From: Inquilinus sp052078665
GTDB lineage: Bacteria > Pseudomonadota > Alphaproteobacteria > DSM-16000 > Inquilinaceae
Direction: 5' to 3'
DNA length: 64,000 bases
Assembly (NCBI RefSeq): GCF_052078665.1
Contig: NZ_JBQJIK010000038.1
Coordinates: 1 to 64,000 of the forward strand
Below are positions 1 through 8,970 of the stretch, in pieces. The first letter of the stretch is position 1. Each line of letters begins with the position of its first letter. The notes under the pieces are model-generated. The model saw only the letters and a list, made by a program, of their open reading frames with translations. It was not told where the DNA came from and did not search any database. Position numbers and translations under genes: made by a program.

Positions 1-796
1 GGCCGATGAAGCCGATTGGCCCGACCAGTGCGGCGACCGAGGCGCTCAGCAGCACTCCCACCGCGATCGCGGCGAGGCGCGCCGCCGCCGGCGACAGGCC
101 GAGGCCGCGGGCGCCGTCCTCGTCGAGGTCGAGCAGCGTCAGCGGCCGCAGCATCAGCGCGCCGGCCAGCGCGGCCAGGGCCAGGCGCGGCGCCAGGGCC
201 AGCACCACGTCCCAGTTGTTCTGGTTCAGCGATCCGCCCTGCTGGACGAACAGGTCGGTCAGGGCCTGGTGGTTGAACAGCACCAGCATCTTGCTGCCGG
301 CGTCGAGATAGAAGGTGACGACCAGCCCGGCCAGGATCACGGCGATCGGCGCCAGCCTGTGGCGCCAGCTCAGCAGCAGGACCAGGGCCATCGCCGCGGC
401 GCTGCCGAGCAGGGCCACGGCCTCCTGCCCGATATCGAGCAGCGTCGGCGCCGACAGGGTGGTGGCGATCAGCGCCAGCCGGGCGCCGGCGAAGACGCCC
501 AGCGTCCCCGGCTCGGCCAGCGGGTTGCGCAGCGCCTGCTGGAACAGCACGCCGGCGAGGCCCAGCGCGGCGCCGCCGAGCAGCCCCACGGCCAGGCGTG
601 GCAGCAGGCTGTACTGCGCCAGCATCTGACGCATGTCGGCCGGGTCGGGGGCGGTCAAGGCCTGCTGCCACTCCGCCGCCGGCAGCAGCGCCCGCAGATG
701 GTGCAGGAACAGGGCCAGGGCCGCGGCGATCAGCAGCGTCGCCAGCAGGGCCGGGCGGCCGGCCACCGTCGGCCGGGGCAGGGCGAGATCAGCCAT
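1..796 (-). CDS. fhuB: Ferric-hydroxamate ABC permease, FhuB type (partial, cut by left edge)
   Basis: Inner-membrane permease that moves ferric hydroxamate siderophores from the periplasmic binding protein into the cytoplasm. Only the first 265 codons are present; the frame stays open to base 1. The translation is hydrophobic and FecCD-like: residues around 50-75 read LPRLAVGLLGGAALGLAG followed by LFQQALRNPLAEPGTLG, the conserved helix of the FhuB first half, and ILAGLVVTFYLDAGSKMLVL follows later. E. coli FhuB is a double-length protein (about 660 residues), so a second half is expected beyond the edge. The ATG at 796 overlaps the fhuD stop by 8 bases, which indicates translational coupling in an operon of receptor, fhuD and fhuB. 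The ATPase (FhuC) is not in the window. Confidence 0.88.
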   Translation of the reverse strand, partial: MADLALPRPTVAGRPALLATLLIAAALALFLHHLRALLPAAEWQQALTAPDPADMRQMLAQYSLLPRLAVGLLGGAALGLAGVLFQQALRNPLAEPGTLGVFAGARLALIATTLSAPTLLDIGQEAVALLGSAAAMALVLLLSWRHRLAPIAVILAGLVVTFYLDAGSKMLVLFNHQALTDLFVQQGGSLNQNNWDVVLALAPRLALAALAGALMLRPLTLLDLDEDGARGLGLSPAAARLAAIAVGVLLSASVAALVGPIGFIG

Positions 797-1694
797 TCGC
801 GGTGCCGTGCGCCGGCAGCACCCGGGCGAGCTGCTGGGCGAAGCGGGTGGCGGAGAACACGCCGCCATTCGGATAGATCACCGGCATCTCGATCACCCGG
901 CCCTGGCGCACCGCCGGCAGCGCAGCCCAGAGCGGGCTGGCGGCGAGCTGCCGCAGCGCGCGCTCGGTCTCGGCGCCGCGGTCGAAATGGATCAGCCGGG
1001 CCTCGGCATTGCCGGCCAGCTGCTCGATGCCGATCGAGACGGTGCCCCAGACATTGGTCCGCCCGGTCCAGGCATTGCGCAGGCCGAGGCGGGACAGGAC
1101 GTCGCCGATCATGCCGTTGCCGCCGAAGATCGCGGCGTGGCGCCCGTCCTCGTTGAAGCGGACGACATAGACCGGCCGGTCAGTCCAGGGCTCCAGGACC
1201 CGGCGCGCCTCGGCCAGGGCGGCGTCGGCGCGGTCGGTCCAGGCCCGGGCTTCGGCATCGCGGCCGGTCAGCGCCGCCGCCCGCATCAGCAGGTCCCGGG
1301 CATGGTCCAGCGCCGGCTTCTGGGTGGAGAAGGTCGGCAGCCAGGCGACCGGGGCGACGCGTTCGAGGTTATTCTGGCCGACCTCGGCCCAGGACGGGGC
1401 CAGGATCAGGTCGGGCCGGAGATATTGCAGCAGCTCGAGGTTGGGCTCCTGCAGCGGGCCCAGATCCGGCACGCCGTCCGGCAGCGCCGGCTCGGCCACC
1501 AGCCGCTGATAGAGCGGGATGTTGCCGACCGCGACGGGCGTGACGCCGAGCGTCAGCAGCGTCTCGGTCAGCAGCAGGTCGAGACACGCGACCCGGCGCG
1601 CCGGTCCGGCAGGGCCGGGATCCTGCGCGCGCGTCCGGACCGGGCCGGCGAGGGCCAGCCCGGTCCCGGCCAGGAGCGCGCGCCGGTTCAGCAT
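789..1694 (-). CDS. fhuD: Siderophore periplasmic binding protein, FhuD type
   Basis: Periplasmic receptor that hands iron-hydroxamate to FhuB. The chosen ATG gives a 301-residue protein with an N-terminal RRALLAGTGLALAGP segment, a twin-arginine-like or ordinary signal peptide; an in-frame start 17 codons upstream would overlap the receptor gene and mask this signal. The body has the class III binding-protein pattern: RRVACLDLLLTETLLTLGV at the start of the mature domain, then PDLGPLQEPNLELLQYLRPDLILA, and a C-terminal lobe containing WAALPAVRQGRVIEMP. Length fits the FhuD family (about 290-300). The start lies 7 bases after the TonB receptor stop, and the 3' end overlaps fhuB. Confidence 0.9.
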   Translation of the reverse strand: MLNRRALLAGTGLALAGPVRTRAQDPGPAGPARRVACLDLLLTETLLTLGVTPVAVGNIPLYQRLVAEPALPDGVPDLGPLQEPNLELLQYLRPDLILAPSWAEVGQNNLERVAPVAWLPTFSTQKPALDHARDLLMRAAALTGRDAEARAWTDRADAALAEARRVLEPWTDRPVYVVRFNEDGRHAAIFGGNGMIGDVLSRLGLRNAWTGRTNVWGTVSIGIEQLAGNAEARLIHFDRGAETERALRQLAASPLWAALPAVRQGRVIEMPVIYPNGGVFSATRFAQQLARVLPAHGTANG

Positions 1695-1701
1695 CAGCAG
1701 C

Positions 1702-3936
1702 TCACCAGCGGTAGCCCAGAGTGGCCGACACGGTGAGGGGCTCACCGTAGCGGCAGCCGCTGATGTCGGTGCAGGTCATGTACTCCTTGTCGAACAGGTT
1801 CTTGGCATTGACCTGCAGCGTGGTCCCCGCCAGGCGCTCGTCGATCGCGCCGAAATCATAGGCGATCATGGCGTCGACCAGCACCCGGCCGGGCACGTCT
1901 TCGTCAATCTTGTCGCCGTCGGCATCGAACCCCGGAAGGTTGGTCGAGCTCAGATACTGCAGCCCGGCGCCGATCGTCAGGCCCTTGATGCCGAGATCGT
2001 CCAGTTTGTAATCGGCCCACACGGCGATGTTGTGGTACGGCACCAGGGCGAGACGCTCGTCCTTCAGGTCACCCTTCTCGTTGCGGGCGTCGGTGTAGGA
2101 ATAGGCGGCGACGAGGTTGAGCGCGCCGATGCTGGCCCGCGCCTCCAGCTCGATGCCTTGCGAGCGCACCTCGCCCGTCTGAATCGAATAGGTTCCGGTG
2201 GGGTCGCTCGGGTCGGCGGTCAGAACGTGGTTCTGGTCGATCCGGAAAATGGCGCCACTGACCGTGAAGTTCTCGCCGGGCGGCTGGTAGCGCAAGCCGA
2301 CCTCGTACTGGTCGGCCTTGGTCGGCTCGAACTGCGTCCCGTCCTGGCTGACGCCGGCATTCAGCGCGGTGGGCTGGAAGGACTGGCTGAAGCTGGCATA
2401 GGGCGCAATACCGTTGTCGAACAGGTAGAGCAGCCCGACGCGGCCGGTGAAGGCGCTGTCCGAGCGGTTCTGCTTCCGGTCGATGCCCAGGAAGTCGAGC
2501 GTCGCCTGATTGCGATAGCTGGTGTTGTAGGCGTCGGCCCAATCGTAGCGGCCGCCCAGCACCAGGATCAGCTTGTCGTAGATCTTCATCTGATCCTGGA
2601 CATAGACGCCGACCTGCGACCCGGAGTTCTTGAAGCCCGTGTTGTTGCTGTTGACGGTGACGTTCGCGTCGTAGACCGGGTCGTAGATATCGCCGAGCGG
2701 GGCGACCGAGCCGCCGAGACGATCGGTATCGTAGCTGACGCCATAGGTGTCGATGCCGGCCAGGAGCGTGTGCTGGACCGGCCCGGTCTCGACCTTGGCT
2801 TCCAGCGAGGTGTCGGTGGTGAAGCCGGTGGAGGTTTCGTTGCGATTGACCACGCCCCGGGTCAGGGAATTGTCGTCCCTGAGCGTCCCGTAGCTCAGAT
2901 AGTTCCAGGCCACGTCGGCGTGGTAATAGCGCAGGGAGTTGCGCAGGGTCAGGCTGTCGTTGAACTTGTGCTCGAACTGGTAGCCGAGCGTGTAGCTTTC
3001 GCTGTAGTAGCGGTCATAGCCCTGCTGGCCGATGAACAGATCGCGCGGAACCCGGCCGTTGCGCAGATCATCATAGGGCATCGGCGGGGCGAAGCGGGTG
3101 TAGATCTGCTGATAGTCGCTCAGGAAGGTGATCGTGGTCGCGTCCGAGGGCCGCAGGGTGAAGGCCGGGGCGATGTACAGCTTGTCGTCCGGCACATGGT
3201 CGACCCAGTTGCCGGAATCGCGCCACAGCCCGGTCAGCCGGTAGGACAGCATGCCGTTGTCGTCGATCGGGCCGCCGGTGTCGCCCGAGAACTGGGTTCG
3301 GCCATAGGTGCCGTATTCGGCGTTCATCTCATGGAACGTCGTGTCGGTCGGCCGCTTGCTGATGGCGTTAACCACACCGCCCGGGCTGAGCTGGCCGTAG
3401 AGCACGGAGGAGGGGCCGCGCAGCACCTCGACGCGTTCGAGGCCATAGGGCTCCTGGTTGCCGTCATAGACATTGGACTGCAGCCGCAGACCGTCGCGCA
3501 GCATGCCGGATCCGCCGGCCGCCACGTTGAAGCCGCGGATCATGAAGTCGTCGTTCAGCCGGCTGTAGGCACCGGACTGGAAGGTGATGCCCGGGGTGTA
3601 GGTCAGCGCCTGCGACAGAGTCTCGGCGTTCGTGGCCGTGATCTGGTCCTTGGTCACCACCGAGACCGACTGCGGCGTCTCGATCAGCGGTGTGGCGGTC
3701 TTGGTGGCGCTGAGGCTGGTGTTGGCCACGAAGCCCTGCACCGGGCCGGTCGGGTTCTCACCCTGGCCGGTGACGACGATCGGGGGCAGGGCGCCGCCAT
3801 CCTGGCTCTGCTGGGCCGGAGGCTGAGTTTGCGTCTGCGCCTGCGCGAACGTCACGACCGATCCGCCGGCGGCGACGAGAATGGTTGTCGTTAGCAACAT
3901 CCGCACGCGATCGCGCGCGCCGTATCCAGCACCCAT
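1702..3936 (-). CDS. TonB-dependent siderophore receptor (FhuA/FoxA-like)
   Basis: Outer-membrane gated channel for a ferric siderophore, probably a hydroxamate given the downstream FhuD/FhuB genes. The 744 residues show a signal peptide (to about residue 34, ending AQAQ), a TonB-box-like PPIVVTGQ near residue 52, a plug with IETPQSVSVVTKDQI, then VEVLRGPSSVLYGQLSPGG, a hallmark of siderophore receptor plugs. The long beta-barrel ends with NLFDKEYMTCTDISGCRYG and a terminal aromatic (YRW), as expected for barrel insertion. A Cys pair (CTDISGC) near the C-terminus matches FhuA/FoxA-like receptors. ATG at 3936 has a purine-rich GGATGGGG upstream; an internal ATG at 3900 is an alternative. It is the first gene of the iron operon. 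Confidence 0.93.
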   Translation of the reverse strand: MGAGYGARDRVRMLLTTTILVAAGGSVVTFAQAQTQTQPPAQQSQDGGALPPIVVTGQGENPTGPVQGFVANTSLSATKTATPLIETPQSVSVVTKDQITATNAETLSQALTYTPGITFQSGAYSRLNDDFMIRGFNVAAGGSGMLRDGLRLQSNVYDGNQEPYGLERVEVLRGPSSVLYGQLSPGGVVNAISKRPTDTTFHEMNAEYGTYGRTQFSGDTGGPIDDNGMLSYRLTGLWRDSGNWVDHVPDDKLYIAPAFTLRPSDATTITFLSDYQQIYTRFAPPMPYDDLRNGRVPRDLFIGQQGYDRYYSESYTLGYQFEHKFNDSLTLRNSLRYYHADVAWNYLSYGTLRDDNSLTRGVVNRNETSTGFTTDTSLEAKVETGPVQHTLLAGIDTYGVSYDTDRLGGSVAPLGDIYDPVYDANVTVNSNNTGFKNSGSQVGVYVQDQMKIYDKLILVLGGRYDWADAYNTSYRNQATLDFLGIDRKQNRSDSAFTGRVGLLYLFDNGIAPYASFSQSFQPTALNAGVSQDGTQFEPTKADQYEVGLRYQPPGENFTVSGAIFRIDQNHVLTADPSDPTGTYSIQTGEVRSQGIELEARASIGALNLVAAYSYTDARNEKGDLKDERLALVPYHNIAVWADYKLDDLGIKGLTIGAGLQYLSSTNLPGFDADGDKIDEDVPGRVLVDAMIAYDFGAIDERLAGTTLQVNAKNLFDKEYMTCTDISGCRYGEPLTVSATLGYRW

Positions 3937-4008
3937 GCCACCCCATCCTTCTTATTCGGAACCGCGGGCACCGGCGGCCTGCGCCGACCCGTCTTCGAAT
4001 GCCGGGTG

Positions 4009-4056
4009 CTCATTATCAAGAATAATAATGACTCGCAATCTCATTTCATGAAGATT
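4009..4056 (-). promoter_or_regulatory. AT-rich Fur/Irr-like iron box and promoter upstream of the TonB receptor
   Basis: An abrupt AT-rich stretch in otherwise GC-rich DNA, 70-120 bases upstream of the receptor start. Read toward the gene it contains GAGTCATTATTATTCTTGAT followed by AATGAG, which resembles Fur-type boxes (GATAATGATAATCATTATC consensus, family knowledge) with TCATTATT and GATAATGAG half-sites. The position and the target gene support iron-dependent repression. Whether Fur, Irr or RirA binds cannot be decided by eye. Confidence 0.55.
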
Positions 4057-4096
4057 TTCATCGAACTCGACGGATCGGCCGCGCCCGCGCCGGCCA

Positions 4097-4636
4097 TCAG
4101 GCCTTGCTGAGGCGGTCGAGGATGGTCTGGGCCTGGTCCAGGTGGCGCTTGGTGATCGGCACCAGCTGGGTCGCGATCGCCTTCAGCGCCGGGTTGGCGC
4201 CGAAGCTGCCGTAGTCCTGCTGCAGCTTCAGCGCCGCGGTGTGGGCCTCCACCTGGGTCCGCATGTACAGCCGGTCGAAATCCTGCTCGGTGGCGTTGGC
4301 CAGGTCCTGCAGCAGCCGGTCGTGCCGGGCGTCCACGCCGGTCGGCAGGGCCGTCGCGAGGGTCTGCCCCTTCGCCGCCTCCGCCAGCTGCTCGCCGGCC
4401 TTGCTGTGGTCGTCGATCATCATCCGGGCGAAGCTGCGGACCTCGTCGGAGGACGCCTTCTGCAGCGCCGCCTGGGCGGCCGAGACCTCGAACAGGTCGC
4501 TGATCGCGGTCTGCTCGACATAGCCGGCGGCGTCGGTCTGCGCCGGCTGCGCGGCGGCGCTCTGCGCCGATGCGCTCGGGACGGTCGCGAGGCAGGTCAA
4601 GGCGGCGAAGGCCGCAACCGCCAGGAGGCGTCTCAT
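4097..4636 (-). CDS. DUF4142 domain periplasmic protein
   Basis: Predicted secreted protein of 179 residues, molecular function not established. The start at 4636 is chosen because GGAG lies 6 bases upstream and it opens a clean signal peptide, MRRLLAVAAFAALTCLATV, cut near SASA-QS. The mature part is all-helical: ISDLFEVSAAQAALQKASSD, FARMMIDDHSKAGEQL, then LQDLANATEQDFDRLYM, which is the DUF4142 (ferritin-like fold) pattern with conserved Asp/His in DDHSK. Upstream in-frame extension (to 4810) is Arg/Pro-rich and overlaps the neighbouring gene, so it was rejected. It follows the EEP gene by 32 bases on the same strand. Confidence 0.85.
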   Translation of the reverse strand: MRRLLAVAAFAALTCLATVPSASAQSAAAQPAQTDAAGYVEQTAISDLFEVSAAQAALQKASSDEVRSFARMMIDDHSKAGEQLAEAAKGQTLATALPTGVDARHDRLLQDLANATEQDFDRLYMRTQVEAHTAALKLQQDYGSFGANPALKAIATQLVPITKRHLDQAQTILDRLSKA

Positions 4637-4668
4637 GGTCGGCTCCATGCTGGAGGCAGCTTGCCTGG

Positions 4669-5406
4669 TCAACGAGAGGGTCGGATCGCGGGTTCCGACG
4701 CCATCGGCACCGGGTCGACGCGGATCTCGGCGATCAGCGGCAGATGGTCCGAGGCGTGCCGGCCCTCCGGGTCGATCCAGCTGCGCTGCAGGGCGTGGCG
4801 CGGCCGGCAATACACCCGGTCCAGCGTCAGCACGGGGCAGCGGGCCGGATAGGTGCGCTGCGGCGTCCGGCCGGGCAGCACCTCGGCCAGTGACCGCCGG
4901 ACGGCGCCGTTCCAGGTCCAGTCGTTGAAATCGCCGAGCATCACCGAGGTCCGCGCCACGCTGTCGGCGATCCGCGCCAGCATCGCCGCCTGGCGCCGCC
5001 GCTCGGCGAAGGCGAGGCCGAGATGGACCGCGGCGAGGTGGAACGGCCCGCCCGGGGCCGAGACCATGGCCTCGATGGCGCAGCGCGGCTCCCGGGGGGT
5101 GTGGGTCAGGTCGTGCAGCTGGATGGCGGACAGGGGCCAGCGGCTGATCAGCAGGTGTCCGTAATGCCCGTCCGGCGCGACGATGGTCCGTGCCGCGGCG
5201 GTGTGGTTGCCGAGCGCCGCGGCCAGCCGGGCGAAGGGCGAGTCCGGGCCGGTGCCGCGACCGCGCGAATCCACCTCCTGCAGGGCGACGATGTCGGGGG
5301 CGTGGCGCTGCACCAGGGCGATCACCCGGTCCAGGTCGTAGCGGCCGTCCGGGCCGAGGCCGGCATGGATGTTCCAGGTCAGCAGGCGAAGCGGCGCGTC
5401 CGTCAC
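4669..5406 (-). CDS. Endonuclease/exonuclease/phosphatase (EEP) family hydrolase
   Basis: Predicted Mg-dependent phosphodiesterase or phosphatase of 245 residues. The EEP signature is complete: LTWNIH (Asn12), LQEVD (Glu44), VHLG (His128), LGDFND (Asp159, Asn161) and the C-terminal SDHLPL (Asp220, His221). No signal peptide is seen, so it is probably cytoplasmic. The GTG start overlaps the stop of the upstream PLD-VTT gene (GTGA), implying translational coupling. The pairing resembles E. coli ybhP (EEP) beside clsB/ybhO (a PLD-type cardiolipin synthase), which suggests a role in phospholipid or polar head-group metabolism. That role is inference; substrate is unknown. Confidence 0.88.
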   Translation of the reverse strand: MTDAPLRLLTWNIHAGLGPDGRYDLDRVIALVQRHAPDIVALQEVDSRGRGTGPDSPFARLAAALGNHTAAARTIVAPDGHYGHLLISRWPLSAIQLHDLTHTPREPRCAIEAMVSAPGGPFHLAAVHLGLAFAERRRQAAMLARIADSVARTSVMLGDFNDWTWNGAVRRSLAEVLPGRTPQRTYPARCPVLTLDRVYCRPRHALQRSWIDPEGRHASDHLPLIAEIRVDPVPMASEPAIRPSR

Positions 5407-7556
5407 GACTTGGATCGCCGCCTCCGGCTGACCAGCGCCTGCAGCCCGATCGACAGCGCGATCCAGGCGGCGATGACCGCGAGCAGGATGCTGATCTGCG
5501 CCAGCGACGGGTCGCGCAGGATCGACAGCAGGCGGTCGCCCAGCGTCGACAGCACCAGCAGCCCCGGCGCCAGCCCGATCGCCGTGCCCAGGGTGAAGTC
5601 CAGGATCGGGATCCGCGCGGCGCCCGCGACCAGGTTGACGAGGGTGAAGGGGGCGATCGGGACCAGCCGGATGGTGGCCACGGCGACGACGCCGCGGCGG
5701 GCGATGCCGTCCCGGATCCGGTGCAGCCGCGGCCCCATCACGGCGCGCAAGGCATTCTCGCCGGCCAGCAGGCCGACCAGATAGCCGGCGAGGGCGCTGG
5801 CCATCGCGCCGGCCCCGGCATAGGCCAGCCCCGGCCAGGCGCCGTATGCGGCGGCGGTGGCGGCGATCAGCACCGTCACCGGGAACATCACCATGCCGCC
5901 CAGCACGAAGGCGGCGACGACCAGCGGCAAGGCCCAGCCGGTGCCGGCCAGGCCGTGCAGCGACTGCTGCAGCCGATCCGGCTGGGCCCAGCCGGCGAGG
6001 TCGGTGGTGCCCCAGGCCAGCGCCAGCAGCAGCGCCGCGACGACGATCGGGACGATGCGCAGCAGGCCGCGCCAGCGCACCTTGACCGAGGCCAGGGCGC
6101 GGTCGATCAGGCCGGTCGCCGGCAGCGGAGTGTTGGGGTCGGCCACCGCCGCGATGGTCCAGCCCCGCTCCTCATCGGCCGCCCGGCCGTCGTCGATCGG
6201 CACCAGACGGCGCTCTCCGACTCCTATCGTGTCGAGGGCGGCGAGCAGCGACCCAGCCGCGCGGATCCGCCGCTCCATCTCCGTTGGCTCGACCCCGCAA
6301 TGCTCGCCGAGCAGGCGGGCGCGCACCGCCCGGATGGCTTGGCGCTCCGCCGCGGTCATGGCTTCGATGGTCAGGTCGCATTCGCTGTCGACGGCCATCG
6401 ACCGGTTGCACAGGTTGGCCGAGCCGACCCGCAGCAGCCGGTCGTCGACGATCATCAGCTTGGAATGGACCATGACATCGGCGGTCGCACCGTTGTGGCC
6501 GGCCTGGGGATGCAGCAGCCGGACGCGGTCGGCGACGCCGGCGGCGCGCAGGATCTCCAGGAAGCGGATGCGGCCCGCAGCCATGGCGCGGTGCTCGACC
6601 CAGCTGTGATGGATCCGCGGCGCCGTGAGCACCGCCTGCAGCGTCGGCACCTCCCGCATCCTGCGGGCCAGGCGTTCGGCGATGCGGGCGCAGGTCAGGA
6701 ACTGGTTCTCGATGTAGATCGCCTCCTGCGCCGCGTCGATCATGTCCTCGAACAGCGCCTCGATCTCGCGCACCTCGCCTTCGCCGGGATAGAGCGGCAG
6801 GGTGCGCGAGATGCCGACGGCGACATCGCTGAAATCGGCCTCGACCCCCTCGGGCCAGGGGATGGACCCCGCGGCGATGGCGGGCAGCGCCTCATAGCTG
6901 GCGCGCTCCCAGCGCCAGCGGGCGAGTTCGGCCAGGGCCCGCGCGGCGGGACCGTCGACCGCCATCTGCACGTCGTGGAAGGGCGGGTAGGGGACTCCGG
7001 CCGGGTCGACCCGGCCGGGCGCCGCCGGCCGGTGCTCGGCCGTGTCCCAGCGCCGGATGGTCAGATCCAACCCACCGACGAAGGCGACCGCGTCGTCGAT
7101 CACCACGATCTTCTGGTGGTGCGAGGAGCCGACCGGGATCTCGTCGTCCAGGCACAGCTCGATCTGCGGCGGCGTGCTCCATTGCAGGGTGAGAAGCGGC
7201 AGCGGCTCCCGCTCCAGCGTATAGAACAGCGAGTAGTTCCACAGCAGCAGCTTGACCGACAGGTCCGGCCTTTCGCGGACGAGGGCGCAGAGGAAGTCAC
7301 CCAGCGTCGCCGGCAGCCCGTCCGCCGGCTCGCTCTCCGGCCCGACCAGCGGCGTGCGGCTGTCGATGTCCCAGCCGATTACCAGGATGCGGTGCCTCGC
7401 CTGCCGCATCGCCGAACGCAGCGCCCCGAAATAGGCGGCGCCGTCGACCAGCACCGCGGCGCGGTGGGCGTGCTCGATCCGCCAGACGTTCCGCCGCGGC
7501 CGCAGCACGGATGTCTCGGTCGGGCATTCCTCGTCGATCGCGGCACTGACCCTCAC
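5403..7556 (-). CDS. Phospholipase D / cardiolipin synthase-like protein fused to a VTT (DedA-like) membrane domain
   Basis: Two-part protein of 717 residues. The N-terminal half is a PLD-superfamily enzyme with two HKD motifs, HQKIVVID near residues 147-154 and HSKLMIVD near 364-371, each followed by the usual GG/GSxN (VGGLD, VGSANLCNRSM). From about residue 480 to the end come several membrane segments with a VTT/SNARE-associated core (FVLGGMVMFPVTVLIAATAA, then IRLVPIAPFTLVNLVAGAAR). Phosphatidyl transfer or lipid hydrolysis at the inner membrane is likely. I place the start at GTG 7556, preceded by GAGGGATGCC; longer in-frame starts would run into the divergent transporter gene. Its stop overlaps the EEP gene. 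Confidence 0.88.
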   Translation of the reverse strand: MRVSAAIDEECPTETSVLRPRRNVWRIEHAHRAAVLVDGAAYFGALRSAMRQARHRILVIGWDIDSRTPLVGPESEPADGLPATLGDFLCALVRERPDLSVKLLLWNYSLFYTLEREPLPLLTLQWSTPPQIELCLDDEIPVGSSHHQKIVVIDDAVAFVGGLDLTIRRWDTAEHRPAAPGRVDPAGVPYPPFHDVQMAVDGPAARALAELARWRWERASYEALPAIAAGSIPWPEGVEADFSDVAVGISRTLPLYPGEGEVREIEALFEDMIDAAQEAIYIENQFLTCARIAERLARRMREVPTLQAVLTAPRIHHSWVEHRAMAAGRIRFLEILRAAGVADRVRLLHPQAGHNGATADVMVHSKLMIVDDRLLRVGSANLCNRSMAVDSECDLTIEAMTAAERQAIRAVRARLLGEHCGVEPTEMERRIRAAGSLLAALDTIGVGERRLVPIDDGRAADEERGWTIAAVADPNTPLPATGLIDRALASVKVRWRGLLRIVPIVVAALLLALAWGTTDLAGWAQPDRLQQSLHGLAGTGWALPLVVAAFVLGGMVMFPVTVLIAATAAAYGAWPGLAYAGAGAMASALAGYLVGLLAGENALRAVMGPRLHRIRDGIARRGVVAVATIRLVPIAPFTLVNLVAGAARIPILDFTLGTAIGLAPGLLVLSTLGDRLLSILRDPSLAQISILLAVIAAWIALSIGLQALVSRRRRSKS

Positions 7557-7683
7557 GGCATCCCTCGCTTGGTGTCCTGTCCAGTCAACGCGCGAAGGCG
7601 GGAAAATGTCGCCGCCGGCGGGCTTGCCGCGGAAACGGCGGGCGGTTACGAGAAGCGGCATCGTCGCCCGGAGAAGAACCGCC

Positions 7684-8946
7684 ATGAGCCTGCTGACCGA
7701 CGGTGCCGCTGCCACCTGGGGCATCGCCGCGCTGGCGACCGGCGGGGTGATCCTGCGGCCCTGGCGCCTGCCCGAGGCGATCTGGGCGGTGATCGGCGCC
7801 GTGGCGCTGGTCGGGTTCGGCCTGCTGCCCGGCACCGACGCCCTGGCGGCGATCGCCAAGGGCGCCGACGTCTACCTGTTCCTGATCGGCATGATGCTGC
7901 TGGCCGAGTTGGCGCGGACCGAGGGGCTGTTCGACTGGGCGGCGGCGATCGCGGCACGCAAGGCCCGCGGATCGGCCAGCCGGCTGTTCGGCCTGACCTA
8001 TGTCGTCGGCATCATCGTCACGGTGTTCCTGTCGAACGACGCCACCGCCGTGGTGCTGACGCCCGCGGTCTATGCCGTTGCCCGGGCGACGGGGGCGGCG
8101 CCGTTGCCCTACCTGCTGATCTGCGCCTTCATCGCCAACGCCGCCAGCTTCGTGCTGCCGATCTCCAACCCGGCCAATCTGGTGGTGTTTGGCAGCCAGA
8201 TGCCGCCGCTGCTGACCTGGCTGTCCTGGTTCGCCCTGCCGTCGGTGCTGGCGATCGGCGCCACCTTCGTCGCCCTCCGGCTGACCCAGGCCAAGGCGCT
8301 GCGCGCGCCGATCGCGACCGAGGTGACGGTGCCGGCCCTGCCGCCCGGCGGCCACATGGCGGCCTGGGGCCTCGGCGTCACCGCCGTGGTGCTGCTGCTG
8401 GCCTCGGGTTTCGGACTCGATCTCGGCCTGCCGACGGCGCTGGCCGGCCTCGCCACCACTGCGGCGGTGCTGCTGCATCGCCGGGCCGCGCCCTGGGGGC
8501 TGCTGCGCCGCATCTCCTGGGAGGTGCTGCCGCTGGTCGCCGGCCTGTTCGTGCTGGTCGAGGGGCTGGACCGCACCGGCGTGGTCCACGTCCTCGCCGT
8601 CGCCCTGCAGGACGCCGCGGCCCGCTCGGTCGACGGCGCCGCCTGGGGCACCGGCGCGATCGTGGCGGTCGCGACCAACCTGATGAACAACCTGCCGGCC
8701 GGGCTGATCGTGCAGTCGACGCTCGGCCAAGCGTCGATGCCGCCGCAGATCGCCGGTGCCGCGCTGATCGCCATCGATCTCGGCCCAAACCTGTCGGTCA
8801 CCGGCTCGCTCGCCACCATCCTCTGGCTCGTCGCCCTGCGCCGCGAGGGGATCGAGGTCGGCGCCCTCCAGTTCCTCCGCCTCGGCCTCGTGGTGATGCC
8901 GCCGGCACTGCTGCTGGCGCTGGTCGGCTTCCTGCTGCCCTGGTGA
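7684..8946 (+). CDS. ArsB/NhaD-type (ion transporter superfamily) membrane protein
   Basis: Integral membrane transporter of 420 residues with about 11-12 hydrophobic segments. Features typical of the ArsB/NhaD/SLC13 superfamily are FLSNDATAVVLTPAVYA (about residue 117) in the first half and the repeat-symmetric NLMNNLPAGLIVQSTLG in the second, plus ISNPANLVVFG. These resemble arsenite and Na+/H+ or dicarboxylate carriers. No arsR or arsC lies nearby, so an arsenic role is unproven. ATG 7684 is preceded by GGAGAAGAACCGCC; the in-frame start at 7606 has no such site. Divergent from the PLD-VTT gene, convergent with the GH127 gene. Confidence 0.8.
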   Translation: MSLLTDGAAATWGIAALATGGVILRPWRLPEAIWAVIGAVALVGFGLLPGTDALAAIAKGADVYLFLIGMMLLAELARTEGLFDWAAAIAARKARGSASRLFGLTYVVGIIVTVFLSNDATAVVLTPAVYAVARATGAAPLPYLLICAFIANAASFVLPISNPANLVVFGSQMPPLLTWLSWFALPSVLAIGATFVALRLTQAKALRAPIATEVTVPALPPGGHMAAWGLGVTAVVLLLASGFGLDLGLPTALAGLATTAAVLLHRRAAPWGLLRRISWEVLPLVAGLFVLVEGLDRTGVVHVLAVALQDAAARSVDGAAWGTGAIVAVATNLMNNLPAGLIVQSTLGQASMPPQIAGAALIAIDLGPNLSVTGSLATILWLVALRREGIEVGALQFLRLGLVVMPPALLLALVGFLLPW

Positions 8947-8952
8947 GCGGGG

Positions 8953-8970
8953 GCACGGCCTAAGCCGTGC
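8953..8970. terminator. Hairpin between convergent transporter and GH127 genes
   Basis: GCACGGC and GCCGTGC form a perfect 7-bp stem with a CTAA loop, 6 bases after the transporter stop and overlapping the GH127 stop codon on the other strand. There is no T-tract on either side, so it is at most a weak or bidirectional terminator. Confidence 0.35.

Noticed and set aside
1519..3894. Long plus-strand open frame (791 codons) opposite the TonB receptor
   Set aside because: Antisense of a clear receptor gene with signal peptide, plug and barrel motifs. Its translation has no recognisable domain. Long shadow frames are common in GC-rich DNA.
5190..8963. 1257-codon plus-strand frame
   Set aside because: It runs opposite the PLD-VTT and EEP genes and out of frame with the transporter. 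Composition is Arg/Pro/Gln-rich, and it has no domain.
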